Shown one piece after another: positions 26,697-34,431 of a DNA stretch of 35,455 nucleotides. The notes under the pieces are model-generated. The model searched no databases. It was not told the origin of the DNA and worked only from the letters and a program-made list of their open reading frames with translations. The translations under genes were made by a program, and so were the position numbers. This stretch comes from Kiritimatiellia bacterium (GTDB lineage: Bacteria > Verrucomicrobiota > Kiritimatiellia > JAFGHX01). Within the stretch, counting starts at the first letter, position 1, and each line of letters begins with the position of its first letter. The DNA is taken from contig JAFGHX010000223.1 of NCBI GenBank assembly GCA_016929905.1, positions 1 through 35,455 of the forward strand, given 5' to 3'.

Positions 26697-27074
26697 CCCC
26701 CGGGCTGAACCCGAATCCGTCTCGCCCCGAGTCCAGCACGGCGCGGCGATGTTGCGGCATCGGGCGCGCAACGTGCGCGCAACGTGCGCACGATCAGCCG
26801 CTGCAGAACACGGAATTGGGGAAGAAGACGAGTGAGCCGCTGAAATTCGCGATTGTCATCCGGGACAGCCGTGCGGGATCCGGCTCGGCCGTACGAAGCC
26901 GCCTGTGCGTAGTCGGCGTGGAGAACGCCTGGGAGCGGAAAGAGAAGAAATAAGGCATTGTCGACGAGGTCGCGGGCGACGGCATACGGAATCGAATCAG
27001 GATCTCCCCACCCACCGGCTCACACGACCGACGCGGGCTTGCGGCAGCCGCGATGCCTGCGCAAATGCGGCTTC
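26697..27074. other. Convergent intergenic region
   Basis: 378 bases between converging genes. It holds two perfect 11-base direct repeats (GCGCAACGTGC at 26766-26776 and 26777-26787) that overlap a hairpin (CGTGCGC/GCGCACG, 26772-26792), a possible two-way terminator. A 73-codon open frame on the minus strand (26794-27015) has no domain or ribosome site, and I do not call it. Confidence 0.5.
26766..26792. repeat. 11-base direct repeats forming a hairpin
   Basis: Two abutting perfect 11-mers, GCGCAACGTGC, followed by GCACG. The arms CGTGCGC (26772-26778) and GCGCACG (26786-26792) can pair. It lies between convergent genes. Confidence 0.6.
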
Positions 27075-27737
27075 TCAGCCTATCCGGCCATGCTCGAGGT
27101 TCCAGACGCTGTTCGCGTGGCCGGCCGCCGTGCTGCTGTGCGTGACCATCAACACGGTCCCGCCGCCGCCGGCGAACTCCGCGAGTTTGCCCAATACGAT
27201 CCCGGCGTTCTTCCGGTCAAGATTGCCGGTCGGCTCGTCGGCCAGGAGGATTTCCGGCCCATTCAGCAGGGCGCGCGCCAGTGCGGTCCGCTGCATTTCA
27301 CCCACGCTGAGCCGGCCCGGCCGGTGCTCGCGGCGATGCGCGATGCCCAACTCTCTCATGAGCGTGTCGGCCCGCGCGTCGGAATCGGCGGCCGCGCGCG
27401 GCAGCCCCACGGACGCGGAGAGGATGTTCTCGCGAACGGTGAGATAGGGGAGCAGGTGGAAGCGCTGGAAGACAAACCCGATGAGTCCCGCCCGACTCGC
27501 GGCCCGCTCGGAGTCCGGCATGGCGCAGAGGTCGCGTCCCGCAACGCGCACGCTGCCGCCGTCCGGCTGGAGCAGTGCGCCGAGGATGAGCAACAAGGTG
27601 CTCTTGCCCGATCCGCTCGGTCCGACGACCGCGGCGAACGTGCCCGCCGGAACGGTGAGCGATATGCCGTTCAAGACGTCGATCCGTTCGCCGTCCGTTC
27701 CGACGTAGCTCTTGCAGAGGTCTGTCGTCTCGATCAT
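27075..27737 (-). CDS. ABC transporter ATP-binding protein (MacB/LolD type)
   Basis: A 220-residue ATPase powering the neighbouring FtsX-type permease. The ATG at 27737 gives the family-typical start MIETTDLCKSYVGTDGERI. Walker A is GPSGSGKST (39-47), the Q-loop is in FVFQRFHLLPYLTVREN, Walker B is EILLADEPTGNLD, and the switch His is in MVTHSS. The signature is LSVGEMQR instead of LSGGQ, a known variant in this family. It starts eight bases after the permease stop codon, so the two are one transcription unit. The substrate is unknown; MacB/LolD-type systems usually drive lipoprotein release or export by mechanotransmission. Confidence 0.95.
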   Translation of the reverse strand: MIETTDLCKSYVGTDGERIDVLNGISLTVPAGTFAAVVGPSGSGKSTLLLILGALLQPDGGSVRVAGRDLCAMPDSERAASRAGLIGFVFQRFHLLPYLTVRENILSASVGLPRAAADSDARADTLMRELGIAHRREHRPGRLSVGEMQRTALARALLNGPEILLADEPTGNLDRKNAGIVLGKLAEFAGGGGTVLMVTHSSTAAGHANSVWNLEHGRIG

Positions 27738-27745
27738 CGGTCTTG

Positions 27746-29005
27746 TCACTCTCGATTCAGGATGGTGGCCGGGTCCTCCCGTGCCGCCCGCATCGCGGGC
27801 AGGACCGAGGCGCCCGTGGCGACCAGTACGGCGCCGGCGGCGACGGTGCCCGAGAAACCGGCCGAGGCGGCGGCCCCGTAGGCGAGGCGGACGGCAACAG
27901 TCGCGCTCACGACCCCCAGAATTCCGCCGCAGAGCCCCGTCAACAGGGCTTTGCAGAGGAAGAGGGCGGCAATGCCGCGGCACGGCATGCCCAGGGCCCG
28001 CAGCACGGCCACTTCGGGCCGCCGTTCGCGGGCATTGCCCACGCTCAGTACGGCGAGCAAGACCACCGTCCCCGCGGCAACGGCAAGAACAAGGATTCGC
28101 GAAAACGCCGCCGCCTGCCGGCGGATCTCCGCGCGGCTGCGCCGGAGATCCTCGATCTGCGCCTCCGTCTTGCGGTGGATTGTTGTCCGGGCAACGAACC
28201 GTGCTCTGGCGCGCCGCGCGAATTCAACGACGCGGGCTGCCGGAAGAACGGCGGCCACCTCGGCCTGGACTCGCTCGAACTTGCCTTCGGCGCACGTGCA
28301 GGTCAGCGCCAGGATGGCGCTGACTTGCTCCTGTCGGCCGAGCACGGACTGCGCGTCGGCCAGATTGACGAGAATGGAGATATCGTCGTCCGTGCCCTGC
28401 TGCTCGATCAGCCGCTCGACCCGCAACCGCTTGCCCCGCAAGTCGATGCAGTCGCCTTTCGCGAGGCCGAGCCGCCGATGCACCGCGTAGCCAACGTGGG
28501 CCTTACCCGGTTCGACGGCCTTTTCGATGGGCTTCTGCCAACGCGGCGCCTTGATGTAGATTTCGCCCTTGACGCCGACCACGATCACGTCGCCGCCCAG
28601 CGCATCCGCGCGCACACGCTGGCGCAGAATCGGCAAGAGATGGTTCAGCGTCTCCAGCTTCGCCTCGCCCAGGCTGGCGGCCTCGGCCGCCGTGAAGAAG
28701 GAGGAGCTTCGATCCTCGGCGTACAACTCGCCGATATCCTGATCGCGCGGAATGACCATGGCATTGAAGCCCAGATTCTTGGAGAACTTGCGCGCTTCGT
28801 CGCGCAATTCGGCCATGCGCTGCGCCGAGCGTTCCTCGAGTTGCTTCGCCAATGCATCGGTCCGCCGATCGTGCGCGGCAAGAAAACCGCGCGCACCGAC
28901 CAGGCAGCCGGTAGCCGCCGCCACGGCCAGCGCGCCGAGCGCGAAGCCGACAGGCCGAAACAACAACTCTTTGAGGAGCAAATTTCCAGAATGCATGAGA
29001 GCCAT
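27746..29005 (-). CDS. FtsX-type ABC transporter permease
   Basis: A 419-residue protein with the proposed start MALMHSGNLLLKELLFR at 29005. The frame stays open far upstream, but that part is antisense-like Arg-rich sequence overlapping the neighbouring gene. The topology is that of MacB/LolC-type permeases: helix 1 at about 17-38, a large outer domain (40-285), then three helices (about 290-312, 330-360 and 370-395). It ends with the family-typical LPAMRAAREDPATILNRE. The outer domain contains a coiled-coil-like Arg/Glu stretch (TEAQIEDLRRSRAEIRR). It lies between a secreted protein of unknown function and the ATPase, each within 30 bases, so the three probably form one export or envelope-maintenance complex. 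Confidence 0.9.
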   Translation of the reverse strand: MALMHSGNLLLKELLFRPVGFALGALAVAAATGCLVGARGFLAAHDRRTDALAKQLEERSAQRMAELRDEARKFSKNLGFNAMVIPRDQDIGELYAEDRSSSFFTAAEAASLGEAKLETLNHLLPILRQRVRADALGGDVIVVGVKGEIYIKAPRWQKPIEKAVEPGKAHVGYAVHRRLGLAKGDCIDLRGKRLRVERLIEQQGTDDDISILVNLADAQSVLGRQEQVSAILALTCTCAEGKFERVQAEVAAVLPAARVVEFARRARARFVARTTIHRKTEAQIEDLRRSRAEIRRQAAAFSRILVLAVAAGTVVLLAVLSVGNARERRPEVAVLRALGMPCRGIAALFLCKALLTGLCGGILGVVSATVAVRLAYGAAASAGFSGTVAAGAVLVATGASVLPAMRAAREDPATILNRE

Positions 29006-29022
29006 AGCGGGCTTTGCCCGCT
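29006..29022. repeat. Hairpin abutting the permease start codon
   Basis: AGCGGGC-TTT-GCCCGCT, a perfect seven-base stem with a three-base loop, directly before the ATG of the permease and about ten bases after the previous stop. It occupies the ribosome binding region and may dampen permease translation unless ribosomes arrive from the upstream gene. Confidence 0.6.
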
Positions 29023-29031
29023 GCCCGTGGG

Positions 29032-30153
29032 TCAACAGGTGCGGCCCGCTCGTCTTTTCCGTGACCATCGCGCCAGGATCACGGATGCCAAGACGGCCAA
29101 GGCCGCGAGACATCCGAGCAGGATAGCACATCGCGGCAGCGTTCTTCCATCCCTTTTGCCGGCCGCCGCGGGGCCGCCCGGTTCGAAACGGGCCATAACG
29201 GCGGCCACGCGTGCCAGGGCCTGCTCGACGGTCACGTCTCCGTACAAGATGTCTTCCCAAGGGAACGGGATGAACAGGTCCATGCCCGGATGCAAATCCT
29301 TGACCTTGCAGGCACAGGGCCCGGCGAGAAAACGCGCGATTTCCGCAATGGTCTCGGCGGTCAGTTCTTCGCCGGTGAGAGCCGCCAGCGCGCGGCACCG
29401 GGCAAAAACGGGTACGACCAGGGGTGATGTCGGGGCGGCGCCGGGGTCTTGTCCGCGCAGCGGGGCCAGCGTATTCAGAAGAAACGGACGGCCGGGACTG
29501 TCGGGCGCGACGCCGAGCACGGTGAACCGGATGTGAAGCGGGATCGTCGCCGCGACGGCCATGTCGTAGGCGGCGTCGTTCGGATCCAACTCGTGCGGCA
29601 GCTTCAGAGCCGTTTCGAGCTCGTTCAGCGTGTCGACCAACAGCGATTCGGCGCGTTCGTCGTCCGTCTTCCTGCCTGTGCGGAACAGGAGCCAAACGGC
29701 CGTGTCGCCGCCGACCAGGCAGGAACAGATCTTCCGGGCCAACGGGCTGTACACGTCTCTCAGGAGCCGGCCGATCGTCTCCTCGGCGATCGTGTCGCGC
29801 CACAGGACCGGCGTGGTCGCAGCGAGCGCGGATGGGAATACGAGAGCGGCACAGGGCAACGGCCGCGTACGGACCTGTTCCCAAGACGCAAGCGCCCGGT
29901 CCGGCACCGGGCCGGCCACGTCAATCATCTCGACCTCCAACCCGAACCCATCGGTATTGGTGGACAGGCATGCCACCAGGCTTCGATCCGCCCGGGAGAA
30001 CTCGCCGCGATGAAACACGACCAGCCCGTAGGCGTCCGATGTCCATCGCTCCAGCGCATAGCGAAACACCGGCGCCGTGCAGGCCCGGGCGGCGGTGCCG
30101 AGCAGCCAGCACCCGGCGGCCAGGGTCGCAATCGTCGCGAGGTTACGTCTCAT
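29032..30153 (-). CDS. Secreted, membrane-anchored protein of unknown function linked to the ABC transporter
   Basis: A 373-residue protein with a signal peptide (about 1-24, LATIATLAAGCWLLGTAARA) and mature start CTAPVFRYALERW; the Cys just after the cleavage region may be coincidental. A C-terminal membrane helix lies at about 343-363 (CAILLGCLAALAVLASVILA) followed by a basic tail, so most of the protein is outside the cytoplasm. I do not recognise a named domain. It directly precedes the permease (26 bases) and ATPase genes, suggesting an accessory partner of that transporter. Its own start is 42 bases after the stop of the protease-like gene. Confidence 0.88.
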   Translation of the reverse strand: MRRNLATIATLAAGCWLLGTAARACTAPVFRYALERWTSDAYGLVVFHRGEFSRADRSLVACLSTNTDGFGLEVEMIDVAGPVPDRALASWEQVRTRPLPCAALVFPSALAATTPVLWRDTIAEETIGRLLRDVYSPLARKICSCLVGGDTAVWLLFRTGRKTDDERAESLLVDTLNELETALKLPHELDPNDAAYDMAVAATIPLHIRFTVLGVAPDSPGRPFLLNTLAPLRGQDPGAAPTSPLVVPVFARCRALAALTGEELTAETIAEIARFLAGPCACKVKDLHPGMDLFIPFPWEDILYGDVTVEQALARVAAVMARFEPGGPAAAGKRDGRTLPRCAILLGCLAALAVLASVILARWSRKRRAGRTC

Positions 30154-30195
30154 CGCAGTCCGTGCGGGATTCGGTTCGCCGATCCGTTGCTTTCT

Positions 30196-33100
30196 TCAGA
30201 ACAAGCGCACGCGCACTCGATAGAACCGCTGTGTCGCGTCCATGGTGTCGGGGACTTCGATCGGTCCGCCGGTGCCCGGCCGATTCGTTTCCAGTACGAG
30301 CCACTCGTTCGTGTCGAGCAGGTCTTCCTTGTAGAGGATGTCGTACCAGCGCCCCGTTGTCGAGCCGAAGAAGAGCCCGAAGATGTTCGATTCCGACCGC
30401 GTCCCGCCGACGACGAAGAGCGAGCCCGGGTCCAACGGGTCGGTGCCGGCGATGGCCTCGTCCGCGTCGCTCATCCCGTCGTTGTCGTCATCCGGGTCCA
30501 CGTTGTCGGGGATGCCGTCATGGTCGCGGTCCGGCTCCTGCTCCAGCACAGGACCATACGCCGTGAAGACCGCGTTCGAGGCCATCGTCATGTATTCGGC
30601 CCAGATCCAGCCGGCGCTGCGCGCCGTTGCGGCCAGGCGCACCTCGTCCAGCGCGCCATTCAGGTCGCCGTATTGTGCGTCGCCCACCGCACGAGGGGCG
30701 TACACCACCGGCCGCGGCGACAGCCGGCCGGTCCGTACAAGCGCCCCGTTCACATAGATGCAAGGCCGCTTGTTCTCGTAGGTCACCGCCACGCAGTTCC
30801 AGTTGGAACCCAACATCCCGGAATAGACCGCGGGCGCGGGCATGTAGCCGGCCCCGTGCTCGTACACGCTCACGCCGTTCGTCCCGATTGACAACCCGGC
30901 CCCCGCGCCGTCGCCGCCGTGCGCCGGTTCGAACGCGTAATTCTGCCCGCTCGTTCCGCCCGTGCCGGAGGTGCTCTCGCCGTCGATCTGATGGGTCTCC
31001 GCCGTCTTGATCCAGGCCCCGAACGAGAAGGTGTCGGCCGGCCGGTTCGCCGTTCCGAACGTCACCTTGTCGTCGTTCCCGTCGAACACCGCGCCGCCGC
31101 CCGCGTAGCCCGGCCCGTTCAGCGTCACGCCGCCCGCGGGCACGCCATGGTTGGCGTTGGCCGTCGAGTCCGGCGTGGCGGCGCCGGTCAGACCCGTCAG
31201 ATGCGCGACGAGCACGAACTTCTCGACCCAAACCGCGGAACCCGGCGGCGGCGGCGGCGCCGTTGGGTTCGACCAGTAGGCCCACACGCAGTTGTTGGTT
31301 GCGGCCAACAGCGGCACACGCACCCAGACCAGCGACGTTCCGTTCGTGTTCCACACCTCGATCTCATGGCTCAGCGGCATGCCCGCCGCGTCCGAGAATA
31401 TCAGGTCGCGCCCGTCCCCGAACGCGAACGCCGCGTACGCGAAGCCCGGCAATCCCTCATCGAGCCGGACCAGCGCCGGGAAATTCGTGAGCGTCCCGCC
31501 GCCGGGCGGCGCGCAGCCGGCGAACGTAATCTTCATGCGCCGCGCGCAGAGGTCTTGCGGCCGGTCGGTCACCCAGACGGCCACGGCCGCCGTGCCGGTG
31601 AACCCGTTGCCGTCGTGTACCCAGTAAGCGAACGTGTCCGTCCCGGTCCAGCCGGCCGCGGGCGTGTAGGTGACGGTGCCCCCGGCGTTCGTCGCGACCG
31701 CGCCGTGTGCCGGCTGGCTCACGCCCGCCAGCCCCAGCGGGTCGCCCTGCGGGTCGCTGTCGTTGGCCAGCACGGCGATCTCGACCGGCGTGTCGAGGAA
31801 GGTGTTCGCGCCGTCCGGTACGGCCGTCGGCGCGCCCTCGATCACGTTGAGCGTGATCTCTTTCCAATGCACGGCCCGCCATTCGTCGATGACCTGTGCG
31901 CGCAGCGTCCTGGTCCCCGCGGTCGTGTAGGTGTGGGTCACGTTCGTCCAGTGCGGCTGCGTGCTGTCCGTGGTGTACGTCGGCGTGCTGCGTCCGTAGT
32001 TGTAGCCGTTCATGAACCACTCCACCTTGTGCTCGTAGGCCGCGTACGGGCTGTCTTCGGCGGCGGCGTCCGGATCGGACACGGCCACGGTGAAGGTCAC
32101 CGGCTTGCCGCGGTAGACGGTCGTCTCGCTCTTCGCCAGGCTCGTGATTTCCGGGACCGCATTGGGCGGCGCCATCATGGTGGGCACGGACAGATCGCCG
32201 TAGAACATCGTGCGGTACCTGTCGGTGAACGGAAAGCTCGAGAGAAACGCCCGGCCGAACGGCATGCCGGCCGCCAGCGCCCGGCGGAACGCCGTGTCGG
32301 CGGATGTTACCGTCAGCGTAGACAATTGGTCCACATAGGTCGTCTTCGATGCGCCGACGGCCAGGATCGCGCCGCCCGCGCGGGTGAGCGTGCTCTGATT
32401 GTGCACGCCGCCGGGCTCGCCCGAGGTGCAGTTGCAGCCCATGACGAAGCGGGCCTGCGCGACGTCGTTGTGGACGTCGTCCATGTGAACCCGGTACGCC
32501 GCGCCCGGCACATGGTCATACTCGGTGCCGTGTCCGTGCGATTCTTCCTCGACGAATTCGGCGCCGCCGATCAGCGCGAAGCGCGGATACTCCTCTTGTG
32601 CCGCCGGCCAGACCTCGAGCGCCCGGGCCGTGTCGGCCGGGTCCGTGGGCGGAAGCGGCATGTCGCCCACGTCGCCCATGCCGTAGTTGACCGCGCGGTG
32701 CGGCAGCCGCGAGATGCCGGTGCGGTAGGCGTGGTTGATGTCGAGGTAGCGTTTCGTGAGCGGGACCTCGCGGTCGCGGTTGACCGCGTCGAACCACTGG
32801 CTGCTGTAGCTGCTGCCATGCGCGCCGGGCACATTGCCTTTGATCCGGCACACCCAGATATGCCGCGCCGTGGTGACCTCGAACGCCGTCATGTTCCAAT
32901 AGGCCAGGTCCGTGGTCTCGCCGCTCGATCCCGTCGCCAACGGCAGCTCGCCGATGAGAATGGCGCCTTCGAGGTTCTGCGCCGCGTTGGTGTATTCTCC
33001 GCGCAGATAGTCCCACAAGGCCGTCTTGTCGTTCGGCTCCCACGCCACGATCCGGGCCTCGTACCCGTCCCATTCCAGGTCCTCTTCGAGCCGCGCCACC

Positions 33101-33510
33101 TCGTTGGTCACTTCCGGAAGGAGCGTGCTTTTCACGACCAGCAGCACCAGGTTCGTTCCGGCCGGCGGCTCGTTCGTGACGGCCAGGCTGCACGCGGCCA
33201 CCGCCGAGGTGGCCGTTCCGTCGGTGGCGCGGACGCTGACGCTGTCCGGCCCGAGGTAGCCGGCTTGCGGCATGTAGTACAGGACCCGCCCGGAAGTCCA
33301 CACCTGCCCGTGGTCCGGCCCGCTCTGGACCAGCAGGCGCACGGTGCCAAGGGGCGAATCCGCGTCGGACAACGGCATGAACACGGCGGACGTGCGGCCC
33401 GTTCCCACTGTCAGGGACAGATCGGTCAGGGTTGGAGCCGCCCCGCCCGCAACGCCGACCGCCGCCAGCAGCGCGAATCCGGTTGTGAGCAGCCGTTCGG
33501 TTCCTCTCAT
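30196..33510 (-). CDS. Secreted gingipain-like (clan CD) protein with LamG and TSP3-like C-terminal module
   Basis: A 1104-residue protein starting at 33510, where ATG overlaps the upstream stop as ATGA. A signal peptide spans 1-24 (FALLAAVGVAGGA). Residues 25-105 are cadherin/Ig-like. Residues 115-450 resemble the caspase-like fold of peptidase C25: a His candidate in EEESHGHGTEYDH near 321 and a Cys candidate in FVMGCNCTSGE near 357, with ILIGELP and AILAVGASKT strands nearby. Then a PKD-like domain (465-570), a VCBS/cadherin-like domain (575-655), a DUF2341-like segment (658-760), LamG (763-960), an Asp-rich TSP3-like stretch (993-1020, DPDDDNDGMSDADEAIAGTD) and a beta module ending FYRVRVRLF. 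Protease activity is inferred, not proven. Confidence 0.9.
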   Translation of the reverse strand: MRGTERLLTTGFALLAAVGVAGGAAPTLTDLSLTVGTGRTSAVFMPLSDADSPLGTVRLLVQSGPDHGQVWTSGRVLYYMPQAGYLGPDSVSVRATDGTATSAVAACSLAVTNEPPAGTNLVLLVVKSTLLPEVTNEVARLEEDLEWDGYEARIVAWEPNDKTALWDYLRGEYTNAAQNLEGAILIGELPLATGSSGETTDLAYWNMTAFEVTTARHIWVCRIKGNVPGAHGSSYSSQWFDAVNRDREVPLTKRYLDINHAYRTGISRLPHRAVNYGMGDVGDMPLPPTDPADTARALEVWPAAQEEYPRFALIGGAEFVEEESHGHGTEYDHVPGAAYRVHMDDVHNDVAQARFVMGCNCTSGEPGGVHNQSTLTRAGGAILAVGASKTTYVDQLSTLTVTSADTAFRRALAAGMPFGRAFLSSFPFTDRYRTMFYGDLSVPTMMAPPNAVPEITSLAKSETTVYRGKPVTFTVAVSDPDAAAEDSPYAAYEHKVEWFMNGYNYGRSTPTYTTDSTQPHWTNVTHTYTTAGTRTLRAQVIDEWRAVHWKEITLNVIEGAPTAVPDGANTFLDTPVEIAVLANDSDPQGDPLGLAGVSQPAHGAVATNAGGTVTYTPAAGWTGTDTFAYWVHDGNGFTGTAAVAVWVTDRPQDLCARRMKITFAGCAPPGGGTLTNFPALVRLDEGLPGFAYAAFAFGDGRDLIFSDAAGMPLSHEIEVWNTNGTSLVWVRVPLLAATNNCVWAYWSNPTAPPPPPGSAVWVEKFVLVAHLTGLTGAATPDSTANANHGVPAGGVTLNGPGYAGGGAVFDGNDDKVTFGTANRPADTFSFGAWIKTAETHQIDGESTSGTGGTSGQNYAFEPAHGGDGAGAGLSIGTNGVSVYEHGAGYMPAPAVYSGMLGSNWNCVAVTYENKRPCIYVNGALVRTGRLSPRPVVYAPRAVGDAQYGDLNGALDEVRLAATARSAGWIWAEYMTMASNAVFTAYGPVLEQEPDRDHDGIPDNVDPDDDNDGMSDADEAIAGTDPLDPGSLFVVGGTRSESNIFGLFFGSTTGRWYDILYKEDLLDTNEWLVLETNRPGTGGPIEVPDTMDATQRFYRVRVRLF

Positions 33511-34397
33511 GGCGTGTTCTCCATGAACGCGGCCCGTGCTTCGCGGACTCCTGCCAGATACTCGCGGCGGGCCAGCGGATCGGCCGGCATCTCCGACAGC
33601 AGGCGTTTCACATACCGGCCCGCCGCCTCGCGTGCCGCATGGCCGCCGATTCCGGCCAGAGCCTTGACGACCGCGCGCCCGTAGTCCAGGCTCCAGACCC
33701 CGCGGCCCGGCCGTTCGAGTTCGGCGGCCAGCGCCGCTGTCGCCGCCTCGTCCGGGTTCGCCGCCAGCCAATTCACGATATCGAGGCAGACCTGCGCCTC
33801 GTACCCGTCGGCGCGCGTCCGGTTCGCGGCCAACGCCTGTACCAGCCCCGCGGTCGCATCGCGGCCCAACAAGCGCGCGTAGCCGGCGATCGACGCGCGG
33901 GCAAATTGAGCGTCTTCGTGCGCGAGCCGCGCCGCCAGGTATTGCCGGGCACGCCGGGCCAGCGCGGGCTCGCGCGTCTCGCCCAGCGCCTCGACCGCCG
34001 TGTAGCTCACGTAGACGCCGGCGTCGGCAACGGAAAGGACCGCCTCGAACGCCGGCTCATCCCCGCGCCGGGCCAGCGCGGCGACCGCCGCCTGTCTGGT
34101 TGCCAGCGGCACCGCCGTGTCCGCCGCCCACCGGCGCGCGGCCCCCGGATCGGCGGTCAAATCCCGCGCGGGTCTTGCCGGGTCGTGCGCGGCCGGGACC
34201 GCATCGGCGGGCAGGGCGGCGCGTTCGCGCGCCGCGCGCGGTCGTGACGCGACCACGGGCGGCCGCACCGGCGGCGCGAGTGCAGGGCCCTTTTCTTTGC
34301 GTTCCGGCGTCCGCCCGTTCGCAAGCCACAACATCACCGCCGCACACGATGCTCCTCCCAGGACTGCCGCGAGTTGTGCCGTGCGGGCTTTGCTCAT
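33507..34397 (-). CDS. Membrane-anchored HEAT-repeat protein
   Basis: A 296-residue protein with an N-terminal membrane anchor or signal-anchor (about 8-26, AAVLGGASCAAVMLWLANG), a Pro/Arg/Ala-rich linker (30-85) and helical HEAT-like repeats from about 88 to 275 (TRQAAVAALARRGDEPAFEAVL, VSYTAVEALGETREPALARRA). HEAT repeats are protein-binding scaffolds, so it probably holds a partner in the periplasm. It overlaps the gingipain-like gene by four bases (ATGA) and lies 34 bases after the upstream LamG gene. Its role in that unit is unknown. Confidence 0.87.
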   Translation of the reverse strand: MSKARTAQLAAVLGGASCAAVMLWLANGRTPERKEKGPALAPPVRPPVVASRPRAARERAALPADAVPAAHDPARPARDLTADPGAARRWAADTAVPLATRQAAVAALARRGDEPAFEAVLSVADAGVYVSYTAVEALGETREPALARRARQYLAARLAHEDAQFARASIAGYARLLGRDATAGLVQALAANRTRADGYEAQVCLDIVNWLAANPDEAATAALAAELERPGRGVWSLDYGRAVVKALAGIGGHAAREAAGRYVKRLLSEMPADPLARREYLAGVREARAAFMENTP

Positions 34398-34431
34398 CGT
34401 ACGCTTGCTCGCATGTGCGGGGTGCCGGCGG

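Noticed and set aside
26794..27015. A 73-codon minus-strand frame in the convergent gap
   Set aside because: No ribosome site, domain or convincing composition.
29006..29884. Long in-frame N-terminal extension of the FtsX permease
   Set aside because: It is Arg-rich, overlaps the well-supported neighbouring gene and lacks permease features; the helix-bearing protein begins at 29005.
30919..33684. A 921-codon plus-strand frame antisense to the gingipain-like gene
   Set aside because: Arg/Val/His-rich antisense artefact of GC-rich codon use.
33511..33771. Upstream extension of the gingipain-like protein
   Set aside because: It overlaps the HEAT-repeat gene in another frame; the signal peptide and ATGA junction fix the start at 33510.
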